A stretch of 64,000 nt of DNA, from contig NZ_JAKZHU010000001.1 in NCBI RefSeq assembly GCF_022568795.1, forward strand, positions 2,046,001 through 2,110,000, written 5' to 3'. The notes beneath the pieces are model-generated. The model saw only the letters and a list, made by a program, of their open reading frames with translations. It had not been told where the DNA came from and made no database searches. Made by a program: the position numbers and the translations under genes. The stretch comes from Arsenicicoccus dermatophilus. Lineage in GTDB: Bacteria > Actinomycetota > Actinomycetes > Actinomycetales > Dermatophilaceae. This document shows, piece by piece, positions 1 to 9,063 of the stretch (within the stretch, counting starts at the first letter, position 1; each line of letters starts with the position of its first letter).

Positions 1-246
1 GACGAGCTGCTCGGCCAGGTCCTTGCCCTCGGGGCGGCGGCGCTCGACGGCGAGCCCGCTGGCCTGCACGGTGGCCGTGAGCTCGGCGACGAGGGACTCC
101 AGCACGGCCCGGCTCTCCTCGTCCGGAGCGGGGCGGGCGGTCTCGACCAGGACGAGGGGCAGGGACCGGACGACGGCCTCGTCCGCGGCGCGCTCCAGCG
201 CGGCCCGCCCCTCGGGCGTGGCCATGAGCCCGACGACGACGGTCAT
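1..246 (-). CDS. Universal stress protein family, N-terminal part
   Basis: The gene runs off the left edge, so only its first 82 residues are visible. They begin MTVVVGLMATPEGRAALE and continue with an alternating hydrophobic strand and amphipathic helix (about residues 27-36, RSLPLVLVETA), the usual beta-alpha start of a UspA-type fold. The ATG is preceded by a clear GAGGAG about 7 nt upstream, which fixes the start. Usp proteins bind ATP or act as stress-survival factors; the nucleotide-binding loop would lie in the missing C-terminal half, so ATP binding cannot be judged. It follows the DUF4192 gene on the same strand after 54 bp. Confidence 0.7.
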   Translation of the reverse strand, partial: MTVVVGLMATPEGRAALERAADEAVVRSLPLVLVETARPAPDEESRAVLESLVAELTATVQASGLAVERRRPEGKDLAEQLV

Positions 247-300
247 GGTGCTCCTCGAAAGGGGTGGTGACGGCGGGATCCCCCGCTGGACGGCAGCAAC

Positions 301-1539
301 CTATCTCATGCGGCGGAAGCCCCCCACCACCTCGTCGAACCTCGCCAGCCCGCGCAGCGCGGACATCGTCAGCCGGGCCATGCCGTAGCCCGGGTCGCAG
401 GTCAGCGCCCGCTCGCAGGCCGCGGTGGCGACCATGTGGTCGTCCAAGGACCAGGCCACCACCGCGGCCGCGGTCAGGGTGGGCGCGGCATGGTCGTCCG
501 GCAGCACCCGTGCCACGTCGAGGAGCCGCCGCCCCAGCGAGCGACGCAGCTCTCGGTGGTCCCGACGGACCGGTGATCCCAGGACCGCCCGGCACGTCTC
601 CCGCACGTCTGCCCGGACGTCGTCCGGGGAGCACAGACCCGGCACGACCCAGGCGTAGATCCCGTCGCGCACGTGGACGTCCTCGATGGCGTGCACCGCC
701 GCCGCCACCAGCCCGGCGACCTGCTCGACGTCGCCGGAGCCACCGCCGTCGACGGCGACGCAGGCGCTCCCGCCCAACCCGAGCAGGACCCGCCAGGCAC
801 GCAGCCCGGCCTCGACGTCCTCGGGGGACGGCGGCCCTGGCCGGGCGGTGCCCGACGTGGGTGCCCGCCCGAGCGTCCGGGCCACCGCACGCGCCACCGG
901 GTGATCCCGGTCCGGACGCGTCCCGGCCAGGCGGGCCTCGCGCGTCGCGGCCGGGGCCTCCCCCGCCACCACCAGCTCGGTGACGGCGGGGACCTGCTCC
1001 GGCCGGGGCAGGGCCACCGGGTCCCGCGGGCAGCACACGGGATCGTCACAGGTCACCGGCCACCACGTGCCGCCGCTGACCATCACCGCGTCACGGACCT
1101 GGGTCCCGGCGGCGGTGGCCAGGGCGAGCAGCTCGGCGAGCAGCTGCTCGGCCTCGGCGACCGAGAGGGGATCCGGCGACGATGCCTCCCGCGGGGACCC
1201 GCCCAGGGCCACGCCCCTGCCCGCCCCGGGACCGGCACGGTCGGTGAAGGCCACGAGGACCACCTCGTCCACGTGCGGGAGCATCCGGACGGCCACGGCG
1301 TCCCAGGCCGGTCCTGCACGGAGGGGCTGCGGGTCGCCGGCGGGGTCGTGGAGGTCGATCCGGACGGCCGGGCCGATCGTGGGGCGGCGGGCACCCGGCC
1401 GGGAGCGCAGCCCGAGGACCACGAGGCTGTCGGAGGGGGTGAACCCGAGCACGTAGGGCACCACGGTCACCAGCTGCCCGACGTCGCGGACGACGGCGGT
1501 CAGGGCGGGACGGTCGGCAGGAGGGGCGGAGGTCGACAT
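301..1539 (-). CDS. DUF4192 domain-containing protein
   Basis: A 412-residue protein starting MSTSAPPADRPALTAVVRD. The VTVVPYVLGFTPSDSLVVLG stretch near the N-terminus and the later FTDRAG..., DGIYAWVVPGLC and AACERALTCDPGYGMARL regions are the hallmarks of actinobacterial DUF4192 proteins, whose function is unknown. The C-terminal part (about residues 350-405) reads like a helical TPR-type repeat. The frame stays open 119 codons upstream, but that stretch has no family similarity, so the ATG at 1539 was chosen. No signal peptide or membrane segment is seen; it is probably cytoplasmic. Confidence 0.85.
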   Translation of the reverse strand: MSTSAPPADRPALTAVVRDVGQLVTVVPYVLGFTPSDSLVVLGLRSRPGARRPTIGPAVRIDLHDPAGDPQPLRAGPAWDAVAVRMLPHVDEVVLVAFTDRAGPGAGRGVALGGSPREASSPDPLSVAEAEQLLAELLALATAAGTQVRDAVMVSGGTWWPVTCDDPVCCPRDPVALPRPEQVPAVTELVVAGEAPAATREARLAGTRPDRDHPVARAVARTLGRAPTSGTARPGPPSPEDVEAGLRAWRVLLGLGGSACVAVDGGGSGDVEQVAGLVAAAVHAIEDVHVRDGIYAWVVPGLCSPDDVRADVRETCRAVLGSPVRRDHRELRRSLGRRLLDVARVLPDDHAAPTLTAAAVVAWSLDDHMVATAACERALTCDPGYGMARLTMSALRGLARFDEVVGGFRRMR

Positions 1540-1660
1540 ACGTCCGACCCTGCCGCGGCGGCGACCTGCGGTCGAGGGGGGCACCCGTCGCCTGTGGACG
1601 GCGCCGCGCAGATCCTGGCGCCGGCCCGACTGCGGCTGGGGACGACCGGGAACCTGCAGC

Positions 1661-2038
1661 TCAGCGGATGACGTGACCCGGCACCGGGCCCCCGGGGCCG
1701 TCGTCGCGGGACTTCTCCCAGCCGAGGAAGTCCTCGGTGACCGAGACCAGCTGGGCGGCCAGCCAGGCCAGGACCAGGGTGTCGTCCCCGATCCCCAGCA
1801 GCGGTACGACGGCCTCCGGCACGAGGTCGACCGGGCTGACGACGTAGGCCAGCGCCCCGGCCATCGCCGCCACCGTCCCCATCGAGGCGCCGGCATACTC
1901 CCCGCTGCTCATCGCCTGGACCAGGCGCGGCATCGACCGCACCCGCTCGAGCCAGCCGGGGGAGCCCGGACGGCGGGCGGCGCGGGCGGCCTGGGCGACG
2001 TCCCGCAGCGAGGTCACGCGGGTGCGACGGCGAATCAT
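1661..2038 (-). CDS. YkvA/DUF1232 family small membrane protein
   Basis: A 125-residue protein. Residues about 50-90 (MGTVAAMAGALAYVVSPVDL then VPEAVVPLLGIGDD) match the DUF1232 signature, a hydrophobic segment running into SPxDLxPE and a GxxDD turn. The function of the family is unknown. An AGGGAGA ribosome site lies just upstream of the ATG. It is the first of two DUF1232-like genes in the window; the other is at 28803-29234. Confidence 0.85.
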   Translation of the reverse strand: MIRRRTRVTSLRDVAQAARAARRPGSPGWLERVRSMPRLVQAMSSGEYAGASMGTVAAMAGALAYVVSPVDLVPEAVVPLLGIGDDTLVLAWLAAQLVSVTEDFLGWEKSRDDGPGGPVPGHVIR

Positions 2039-2257
2039 GAGGATCTCCCTGCTCTCGTGCCGCCGGCGCCGGCCGCGACATCGCCGGGCGCGGTGTCGCG
2101 GGGCTCACCGGCAGCGGGGTCTCTGCGCGCCAGGGTCGGCGGTCGGGCCCCCGGGGCCGCGCCCGCGTGGTGCACCACGGCGCGGCGCCGGAGGATTCCC
2201 CGCGGGAGGGTCCCCGGCGCCGCGCCGGTCAGGTCGGGGCGCCCGACCGGGAGTGGC

Positions 2258-2992
2258 TCAGGCGTGCAGCGCGCCCGTGGTGGTGGCCGGGAACTGCTGC
2301 CTGGCGTTGTCGGCGATCTTGCCGAGCAGGTAGTAGTCCATGCCGCCGCCGACGAAGCCGCCGACCACGGGCAGGCCCTTGCCGACGATCTTGGCCAGGC
2401 CCTTCTCCCCCAGGGTGGAGATGAGGCGGAAGCCCACGCCCTTGTTGATCATCATGACGGCGGAGGCCGGCAGGTGCTGCGACGCCAGGCTGGACATGCG
2501 ACCCGTGGTCAGGACGCCGGCCTTGCGGAGCAGGTCCTCGCCGGAGTCGGCGCCGACGAGGGTCAGCAGGATCGCCGAGCGGGTCTCGGGCTTGTCGATG
2601 TCGTAGCCGCGGGCGCGGGCGATGCCGGCGACCATGCGGGTCGCGACGATGTAGAACTCGACGACGTTGGCCGGCAGCGCGACCAGCATCGTGGCGAAGC
2701 CGCCGAGCCCGGTGACGAAGCCACCCGCGGCCGCGGTCTTCTTGTGCGCCCGGATGATCTCGTCCACGGTCTGCTCGGTCGAGCGGCCCCTGCCCGACTT
2801 GTCGGCGAACGCCGCGGCACCCTCGAGCGGGCCCAGCCCGTCGATGCCGAAGTCCAGGAGCTTCTGCACGAGGTCCTCGACCGGACCGTTGAGGGCGGAG
2901 CTGCCGGCCACCTGGCCGGTGCGCTGGTCGACGGTGTTCTTGCCGGCGATCTTGTCGATGGCCATCCCGGCCATCTTGTCCATGAGACCCAT
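2258..2992 (-). CDS. EcsC family protein
   Basis: A 244-residue protein with the EcsC layout: a helical N-terminus (GLMDKMAGMAIDKIAGKNT), then a central hydrophobic glycine-rich block (AAAGGFVTGLGGFATMLVAL), a motif VVEFYIVATRMVAGIARARG, and a C-terminal glycine-rich hairpin (GLPVVGGFVGGGMDYYLLGK). EcsC proteins are peripheral or integral membrane proteins of uncertain role, linked to ABC exporters and secretion in Bacillus. The ATG at 2992 follows GGAAGG by about 9 nt; the frame continues upstream but without a ribosome site. It is divergent from the polymerase gene only 37 bp away. Confidence 0.85.
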   Translation of the reverse strand: MGLMDKMAGMAIDKIAGKNTVDQRTGQVAGSSALNGPVEDLVQKLLDFGIDGLGPLEGAAAFADKSGRGRSTEQTVDEIIRAHKKTAAAGGFVTGLGGFATMLVALPANVVEFYIVATRMVAGIARARGYDIDKPETRSAILLTLVGADSGEDLLRKAGVLTTGRMSSLASQHLPASAVMMINKGVGFRLISTLGEKGLAKIVGKGLPVVGGFVGGGMDYYLLGKIADNARQQFPATTTGALHA

Positions 2993-3029
2993 GAGGGGTT
3001 TCCTTCCTGGTGTGACGCACACTTGATCG

Positions 3030-4784
3030 GTGACAGTCCTACCCCACGGGCGCGCTCCTGACACCCTCCACGCGCTCGGCGTTGCGGGTGGGGTCGGGAC
3101 GGTGCTGGCGCAGGACGGCTCGGTGCTCGTGGCGCCCTGCCCCGTGGACCGGCTCGTGGCCGACGTCGCCCGCCTGGAGCAGGAGCACCGGCCCCGCTGG
3201 GTCTGGTGGCAGGCCCGCGAGGACGCCGGGCCGCTCGTCGCGCGAGGCGCCCGCCTGTCCCGGTGCTGGGACCTCGCCGAGGTCCACCGGGTGCTCTGCG
3301 GCGGTCACCTGGCCGACCCGGCGACGGTCTGGGCGGTCATGCACGACCTGGACCCCCGCTCCGCCCCGAGACCGGGCCCGCCGGACCTGTTCGCCTTCGC
3401 CGCCGCCCAGGCACGCCCGGGCGACCCCGAGCCCGACGCGGAGGCGCTCGTCACCCAGGACGGGCACCTGCGGCCGGACGCCGCCGACCGCACCTGGCAG
3501 CGCACCCCCGAGCGGCTCGTCGCCTGGACCCGGGCCGCCCTCGAGGTCGCCGCGCGCCAGCGCGCCCACGTCGACGCCGCGCCCTCCCCTGCGGCTGCGG
3601 GCGGCACCCGACGCACCCCCGACCGGCTGCGCGCCACCGCGGCCTCCGAGTCCGCAGCCGCCCTGCTGTGCGCCGAGCTGGAGGTGACCGGCCTGCCCAT
3701 CGACCGGGTGGTCGCCGAGGAGCTGATCACCGCCGCAGCCGGTCCCCGCCCCACGGACGAGGCGCAGGCCGCCGGCATACGTGCTCGCCGCGACCAGGAG
3801 GTCCTCCGGCACGTGCCCGGCCGTGAACGCACCGACCTGCGTAATCCCCTGCAGGTCAAGGAGCTGCTCGCCTCCGTCGGCATCCTCGTGGACGACACCC
3901 GCAAGTGGACCCTCGCCGCGCACCGCAGCTCCCACCCGGTGGTCGAGGCGCTGCTCGCGTGGCGCAAGGCCGAGCGCGTCGCCACGACCTACGGCTGGCA
4001 CTGGCTGGACACCTACGTCGGTCCGGACGACCGGCTCCGCGGCGAGTGGACGGCCTGCGACGGCGGAGCAGGACGGATGACGGCCGCCAACGGCCTCCAC
4101 AACCTCCCGGCCGAGCTGCGCCCAGCGGTGGCCGCCCACCCGGGCCGGGTCCTGGTGCGCGCCGACCTCGGCCAGATCGAGCCACGGGTACTCGCTGCCG
4201 TGGCCCGCGACGCGGCGTTCGCGCAGGCCACCCGGGCGGACGACCTCTACTCCCCCGTCGGCGCCGAGCTCGGCGTGGACCGGCCCGTCGCCAAGGTCGC
4301 GGTCCTCGCCGCGATGTACGGCCAGACCTCGGGATCGGCCGGCGCGGCCCTCGAACGGCTGGACCGGGCCTATCCGACGGCGATGGCCTACCTGCACCGG
4401 GCCCACCAGGCCGGGGTGCGCGGCGACCCGGTGGTCACCTGGGGCGGGCGGCTCGTACCCATGTGGCAGGGCGAGCTGACCGAGGCGCAGCGGGCCGGAC
4501 GGGGACGCTTCGCCCGCAACGCCGTCATCCAGGGCGCAGCCGCAGAACTGTTCAAGGCCTGGGCCGCGACCGTCCGGGCCGGCGGGCGCGACATCGACGC
4601 CGAGATCGTCCTGTGCCTGCACGACGAGCTGCTGGTGCACGTCCCGGCCGAGCACGCCGCCGCCGCCGAGGCGCTGGTGCACCGGAGCCTGGACGAGGCG
4701 GCGCGGCGCTGGACGGGCACCGACCGGGTGCGGTTCGTCGCCGACGTGTCGGTCGTCCACCGCTGGTCGGAGGCCAAGGCCTAG
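3030..4784 (+). CDS. Stand-alone family-A DNA polymerase (bifunctional exonuclease/polymerase type)
   Basis: A 584-residue PolA-like protein without a 5'-3' nuclease domain. The N-terminal 190 residues correspond to a degenerate 3'-5' exonuclease fold; the DEDD carboxylates are not evident. The polymerase half is recognisable by motif A (RADLGQIEPRVLA), motif B (RPVAKVAVLAAMYGQTSG, K and YG kept) and motif C (CLHDELLVHV). Actinobacteria carry this gene in addition to PolA; a repair or damage-tolerance role is usually assumed and not shown here. The GTG start lies 37 bp from the divergent EcsC gene and has no ribosome site, so a leaderless start or a slightly later GTG is possible. Confidence 0.85.
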   Translation: MTVLPHGRAPDTLHALGVAGGVGTVLAQDGSVLVAPCPVDRLVADVARLEQEHRPRWVWWQAREDAGPLVARGARLSRCWDLAEVHRVLCGGHLADPATVWAVMHDLDPRSAPRPGPPDLFAFAAAQARPGDPEPDAEALVTQDGHLRPDAADRTWQRTPERLVAWTRAALEVAARQRAHVDAAPSPAAAGGTRRTPDRLRATAASESAAALLCAELEVTGLPIDRVVAEELITAAAGPRPTDEAQAAGIRARRDQEVLRHVPGRERTDLRNPLQVKELLASVGILVDDTRKWTLAAHRSSHPVVEALLAWRKAERVATTYGWHWLDTYVGPDDRLRGEWTACDGGAGRMTAANGLHNLPAELRPAVAAHPGRVLVRADLGQIEPRVLAAVARDAAFAQATRADDLYSPVGAELGVDRPVAKVAVLAAMYGQTSGSAGAALERLDRAYPTAMAYLHRAHQAGVRGDPVVTWGGRLVPMWQGELTEAQRAGRGRFARNAVIQGAAAELFKAWAATVRAGGRDIDAEIVLCLHDELLVHVPAEHAAAAEALVHRSLDEAARRWTGTDRVRFVADVSVVHRWSEAKA

Positions 4785-4815
4785 GCGTGACGACCCGGCG
4801 CCGGGCGCGCGGCGG

Positions 4816-5739
4816 TCAGGCGCGGTCCTCCGGGCGACCGTCGTGGGTGCGCAGGAACTGCTCGAACTCCGCGCCGATCTCGTCGGCCGTGGGCAGCTCG
4901 TCCGGAGCAGGGGCGAGCAGGGTGGGCTTGTCGAGCCCCCGGGTCCACTGGTCGTACTGCGCCTCGAGGGCCCGCACGACCGTGAGGACCTCCTCGTTGT
5001 CCCCGATCTCGGCATCGACGGCCTCGCGGTTGACGCCCGCGACCGCCGCCAGCTCGGCGGTGGGCAACGCCAGCCCGGTCGCCCCGGCGACGGCCCGCAA
5101 CCCCGTCAGGGCGGCGTCGGCGAAGTCCGTCTGTGCGAGGTAGTGCGGGACGTGGACGCTGAACCCCACCGTGTCGTAGCCCGACTCGCCCAGGCGCAGC
5201 TCCAGCAGCGAGGCGAACGACGACGGCACCTGCACCTCGCCGAAGACGGGGTTGTTGTCCGGGATCAGGGCCGGGCTGGAGGCGTGTTGGGTGAGCCCGA
5301 TCGGGCGGGTGTGCGGCACCCCCATCGGGATGCCGTGCACACCCACGGTGAGGGTGACGCCGAAGGCTCGCACGAGCCCGCGGACGGCCTCGACCATGCG
5401 CTCCCACTGGTAGTCCGGCTCCGGCCCGGTGAGCATCAGGAAGGGCGTGCCGTCGACGTCCAGCACCCGGTAGAGCACGATCGCCGGGTCGTCGTAGGCC
5501 GTGTAGCGGTCCCGGTCGAAGGTCATCGCCGGTCGGCGCCCGCGGTAGTCGAGCATCTGGTCCACGTCGAAGGTCGCCACCACCGAGTGGTCCAGGGTGG
5601 CCAGCAGGTGATCGCTGAGCAGGCGACCGGTGTGACCCGCGTCGATGAAGGCGCCCATGGCCACGACCAGCGCGGAGGCCCGCAGGTGGTGCGGATCGGT
5701 GTCGCTCTCGAAGCGGTAGAGCCCGGTGGGGTCCTGCAC
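4816..5739 (-). CDS. PAC2 family protein
   Basis: A 307-residue cytoplasmic protein. The segments ALVVAMGAFIDAGHTGRLLS near the N-terminus, VATFDVDQMLDYRGRRP and the later TLTVGVHGIPMGVPHTRP are characteristic of PAC2 (proteasome assembly chaperone 2-like) proteins of actinobacteria. The precise role is unknown; in archaea and eukaryotes the fold assists proteasome assembly. The GTG at 5739 is preceded by GGAGG at 7 nt and begins at the expected family N-terminus, although the frame is open for 38 further codons upstream. It converges on the polymerase gene with a 31-bp gap. Confidence 0.85.
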   Translation of the reverse strand: MQDPTGLYRFESDTDPHHLRASALVVAMGAFIDAGHTGRLLSDHLLATLDHSVVATFDVDQMLDYRGRRPAMTFDRDRYTAYDDPAIVLYRVLDVDGTPFLMLTGPEPDYQWERMVEAVRGLVRAFGVTLTVGVHGIPMGVPHTRPIGLTQHASSPALIPDNNPVFGEVQVPSSFASLLELRLGESGYDTVGFSVHVPHYLAQTDFADAALTGLRAVAGATGLALPTAELAAVAGVNREAVDAEIGDNEEVLTVVRALEAQYDQWTRGLDKPTLLAPAPDELPTADEIGAEFEQFLRTHDGRPEDRA

Positions 5740-5947
5740 GGTTGCCTCCAGGTCGGTCGGAGTGGTCTGCCCTGGGCAACGCACGGGTAGCCAGAGGCAT
5801 TCCACCGCCCCGGTGCTCGCCGAGGCGAGCGGGTCGGCCCACAGGACCGACACCCAGGGTCGCCGTGCCCGCGTGACGACGCCCGCGGGCGTCCACCCAG
5901 GTCACGGCGACCCGCTCGCCGGGCCGGCCCCCGACCGGCCCGGCGAC

Positions 5948-5960
5948 TACAGTGCGTAGG
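5948..5960 (+). promoter_or_regulatory. -10 element and leaderless start of the copper oxidase gene
   Basis: TACAGT ends six bases before the GTG initiation codon and no ribosome site is present. This is the geometry of a leaderless actinobacterial transcript in which transcription begins at or next to the start codon. Confidence 0.55.
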
Positions 5961-8599
5961 TGCCGCTCGAACCACCCAGCCGACAACATCCCCCCGGCCC
6001 TGGCGCCGGAGCCTTCTCGGCCCGTGCGGCCTGGCACGTCCGGTCCTTCCTGCCCGTGGTGGCCTGGCTGGGCGCGGCGACGGCGGTCTCCCTGGTCCAC
6101 CGGATGCTCCCCGACGCCCGCTGGCTGCTGGTCCACCTGCTCCTGCTCGGCGGGGTCGGCAACGCGATCATCACCTGGTCCTGGCACTTCACCGGCGCGC
6201 TGGTGCGCAGCCCGGCCTCGCCCGGGCAGATGCGCTCGCAGGTCCTGCGGCAGGTGGGTCACAACCTGGGCGCCGTCGCGGTGGTCGCCGGTGTCGTGGG
6301 GCACCGACCCGCCACGGCCGTCGCCGGCGCGCTGGTCGTGGGGTCGGTCCTCGCCTGGCACGGCCTGGCCCTGGCGGCGCGCACCCGCGGCTCGCTCGGC
6401 GGCCGCTTCCGCCGCACCGTCGACCACTACGTCGCGGCCTGCCTGCTGCTGCCGGTGGGCGCCACCCTGGGCGCCCTCCTCGCGGCCGGCCGCAGCGCCG
6501 AGTGGCACGGTCGTCTGGTCCTGGCCCACCTCACCCTCAACCTGCTGGGCTTCGTCGGCCTGACCGTCCTCGGCACGCTCGTGACGCTGTGGCCCACGAT
6601 GCTGCGCACCCGGCTCGAGGACGGCTCCGAGCGCACCGCCGCACGCCTGCTCCCCGTGCTCCTCGGCGCCGTCCTGGTCACCGTCGGCGCAGCCCTGCTC
6701 GGGCTGCGCTGGGTCGCCGTCCTCGGTCTGCTGACGTATGCCGCAGCTGCGCTGACCCACGCGGTGCCCTTCGCCCGGACCGCGCTGCGCCGAGCCCCTG
6801 CCGACTTCGCCACCTGGTCCGTCGCGGCGGGCAGCACCTGGCTGCTGCTCGGCCTGGGCCTGCTCGTCGGGCTCCTCGCCGCCACTCCGAGGCTGGCCCA
6901 CGTGCCCACCCGCCTCGACGAGGTGGTGACCGCCCTCGCCGTCGGCTGGGTCGCCCAGGTCCTGCTCGGGGCCCTGGCCTACCTGCTGCCCGTGATGCTC
7001 GGCGGCGGGCCGGCGGCCGTGCGCCGCATCACCGCGATCACCCAGGCACAGGGAGCCCTGCGGGTCACCGTCACCAACCTCGCCCTGCTGGTATGCCTGC
7101 TGCCCGTCCCCTCCTGGGTGCGGGTGGCCTGCTCGGCGCTCGTCCTCGGGGCGCTCGCCACCGCCCCCGCGCTCGACGTCCGCGCCGTGCTCGTGGCCCG
7201 GCAGCTGCGCCGGGAGGCCACCGCCGCCCCCGCGAGCCCGGCACCCCCTGAGCGCCCCTGGCTTCCCGGCACGGCGGCCGGCTGCGCGCTGGTGGCGCTG
7301 GCCGTCGCGGGTGGTCTCGCCGTCGACCCCACCGCGCTCCGGCGCGGCGACGCAGGCACCGGCGTCACCCCCACCGGTCGCACGGTCACCGTCGACGTCA
7401 CCGCCCGCGGCATGAGGTTCACCCCCGGCAGCGCCACCGTCACGCCCGGCGACCGGCTGGTCCTGCGGGTCACCAACGCCGACGCCGACGTCCACGACCT
7501 CACTTTGGAGACCGGGCAGGACACCGGCCGCCTCGGCGGCGGCGAGACCGGCGTCCTCGACGTCGGCGTGGTCGGACGGTCGATCGAGGGCTGGTGCTCG
7601 GTCGTCGGCCACCGGCAGATGGGGATGACTTTCGGCATACGCACGACCGGAGGTGACGGGCAGGCCTCCGCGACCCCGGGCGGGCACCAGCACGCCGCGT
7701 CCGGGGACGCCGCCCCACCGGTCGACCTGCACGGCGATCTCCCGGCCGGGTTCGTCGCGCGCGACGCGACCCTGCCTCCCGCCCCCACCGGGACCCTGCA
7801 CCGGGTGACGCTGCGCGCCCAGGAGGTCGAGCTGCCCGTCGGCGCCGACCAGACCCGACGGCGGTGGACCTTCAACGGCACCGCCCCCGGGCCCACGCTG
7901 CGTGGCCACGTCGGCGACCGCTTCGAGATCACCCTGGTCAACGACGGGTCGATGGGTCACTCGCTCGACCTGCACGCCGGTGCCCTCGCGCCCGACCAGC
8001 CGATGCGGACCATCCGGCCGGGCGAGTCGCTCGTCTACCGGTTCACCGCCACCCGTGCGGGCATCTGGGTGTACCACTGCTCCACCCATCCGATGTCCGT
8101 GCACATCGCCGCGGGGATGGCCGGGGCGGTGGTGATCGACCCGCCCGGGCTGCCGCCCGTGGACCGGGAGTACCTCCTCGTCCAGTCCGAGCTCTACCTC
8201 GGCGCCGGGTCGGCCCCCGTCGACGGCGCCAAGCTGGCCCGGGGCCGCCCGGACGGGGTGACCTTCAACGGCGTCGTCGGGCAGTACGACGCCCGTCCGC
8301 TGACCGCCCGCCCCGGGCAACGGGTGCGGATCTGGGTGCTCGACGTCGGACCGGACGACGGGACGAGCTTCCACGTCGTCGGCGGACAGTTCGACCGGGT
8401 CTACAAGGAGGGCCGCTGGCTGCTGCGAGCCGGACCCGGCGAGCCCGACGCACCCGGCGGCTCCCAGGTGCTCGACCTGACCGCGGCGCAGGGCGGCTTC
8501 GTGGAGCTGACCTTCCCCGAGGCCGGGCACTATCCCTTCGTGGACCACCAGATGAGCGACGCCGAGCGAGGCGCCCACGGCATCGTCGAGGTCCGCTGA
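5960..8599 (+). CDS. Membrane protein fused to cupredoxin and AniA/NirK-type copper nitrite reductase-like domains
   Basis: An 879-residue fusion. Residues about 25-440 hold some ten hydrophobic segments. A cupredoxin domain follows (about 465-565) with the type-1 copper ligands in VHDLTLE and GWCSVVGHRQMGM. The C-terminal two-cupredoxin unit (about 610-879) carries a complete nitrite-reductase set: type-1 ligands H667, C707, H715, M720; type-2 ligands H672, H706, H863; and the catalytic D670 and H805 equivalents (SFHVVGGQFD). The C-x7-H-x4-M spacing is of the AniA class. It probably reduces nitrite to NO, or acts as a multicopper oxidase, outside the membrane. No heme-nitrite or NO reductase gene is nearby. 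Confidence 0.8.
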   Translation: MPLEPPSRQHPPGPGAGAFSARAAWHVRSFLPVVAWLGAATAVSLVHRMLPDARWLLVHLLLLGGVGNAIITWSWHFTGALVRSPASPGQMRSQVLRQVGHNLGAVAVVAGVVGHRPATAVAGALVVGSVLAWHGLALAARTRGSLGGRFRRTVDHYVAACLLLPVGATLGALLAAGRSAEWHGRLVLAHLTLNLLGFVGLTVLGTLVTLWPTMLRTRLEDGSERTAARLLPVLLGAVLVTVGAALLGLRWVAVLGLLTYAAAALTHAVPFARTALRRAPADFATWSVAAGSTWLLLGLGLLVGLLAATPRLAHVPTRLDEVVTALAVGWVAQVLLGALAYLLPVMLGGGPAAVRRITAITQAQGALRVTVTNLALLVCLLPVPSWVRVACSALVLGALATAPALDVRAVLVARQLRREATAAPASPAPPERPWLPGTAAGCALVALAVAGGLAVDPTALRRGDAGTGVTPTGRTVTVDVTARGMRFTPGSATVTPGDRLVLRVTNADADVHDLTLETGQDTGRLGGGETGVLDVGVVGRSIEGWCSVVGHRQMGMTFGIRTTGGDGQASATPGGHQHAASGDAAPPVDLHGDLPAGFVARDATLPPAPTGTLHRVTLRAQEVELPVGADQTRRRWTFNGTAPGPTLRGHVGDRFEITLVNDGSMGHSLDLHAGALAPDQPMRTIRPGESLVYRFTATRAGIWVYHCSTHPMSVHIAAGMAGAVVIDPPGLPPVDREYLLVQSELYLGAGSAPVDGAKLARGRPDGVTFNGVVGQYDARPLTARPGQRVRIWVLDVGPDDGTSFHVVGGQFDRVYKEGRWLLRAGPGEPDAPGGSQVLDLTAAQGGFVELTFPEAGHYPFVDHQMSDAERGAHGIVEVR

Positions 8600-8718
8600 C
8601 GCACGGTCGGGGGCCGACGTCCGCAGCGGCCCGGGGGCAGACCGCCGGCCGACCCACCACAGCCGGAGCACCACGGACGGCGAGCTCTGCTGAGGTCGCC
8701 CTGGTCAGGCGGGACCGG

Positions 8719-9063
8719 TCAGCGGTCGAGCTCGTAGATCTGCGCCTGGACCGGCCCCGCCTCGGTGCGGACCGTGCAGGCCACCCGCCGGTAGCCAGGC
8801 CCCTCGAACTCGTCCAGCCGCGCCCAGTGCCGGGGCAGGGCGTCGCTGGTGAGCAGGTGCACCGGGACCGCCGGCGCGTCCTCGTCCAGCTCGATCGCGG
8901 GATAGCCCAGCGCGGCTCCCCAGCCCTCGGGCAGCAGGTGCCCGTGGACGACCCCCTGCGTCCAGCTGCCGGGGATGGCGGCGACCTCGTGGTGGTTGGA
9001 CCGGCCGGGGCGCAGGGTGCCGTAGACCGCGAGCCGCTGCCCGTCGGTGGGGGCCGTGCTCAC
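8719..9063 (-). CDS. Gamma-glutamylcyclotransferase (AIG2-like) family protein
   Basis: A 114-residue protein. RLAVYGTLRPGRSNHH is the YGTLxxG substrate loop of the GGCT/AIG2 fold, VVHGHLLPEGWGAALGYPAI and LDEFEGPGYRR complete the family pattern, and the glutamate of DEFEGPGYRR is in the position of the usual catalytic acid. It may release 5-oxoproline from gamma-glutamyl amines; the substrate cannot be told. Its GTG overlaps the permease stop (GTGA), so it is translationally coupled as the last gene of the ABC operon. Confidence 0.8.
   Translation of the reverse strand: MSTAPTDGQRLAVYGTLRPGRSNHHEVAAIPGSWTQGVVHGHLLPEGWGAALGYPAIELDEDAPAVPVHLLTSDALPRHWARLDEFEGPGYRRVACTVRTEAGPVQAQIYELDR

Noticed and set aside
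4781-8674. Very long minus-strand frame opposite the copper oxidase gene
   Set aside because: A high-G+C antisense shadow; the plus frame has membrane helices and a full set of copper ligands.
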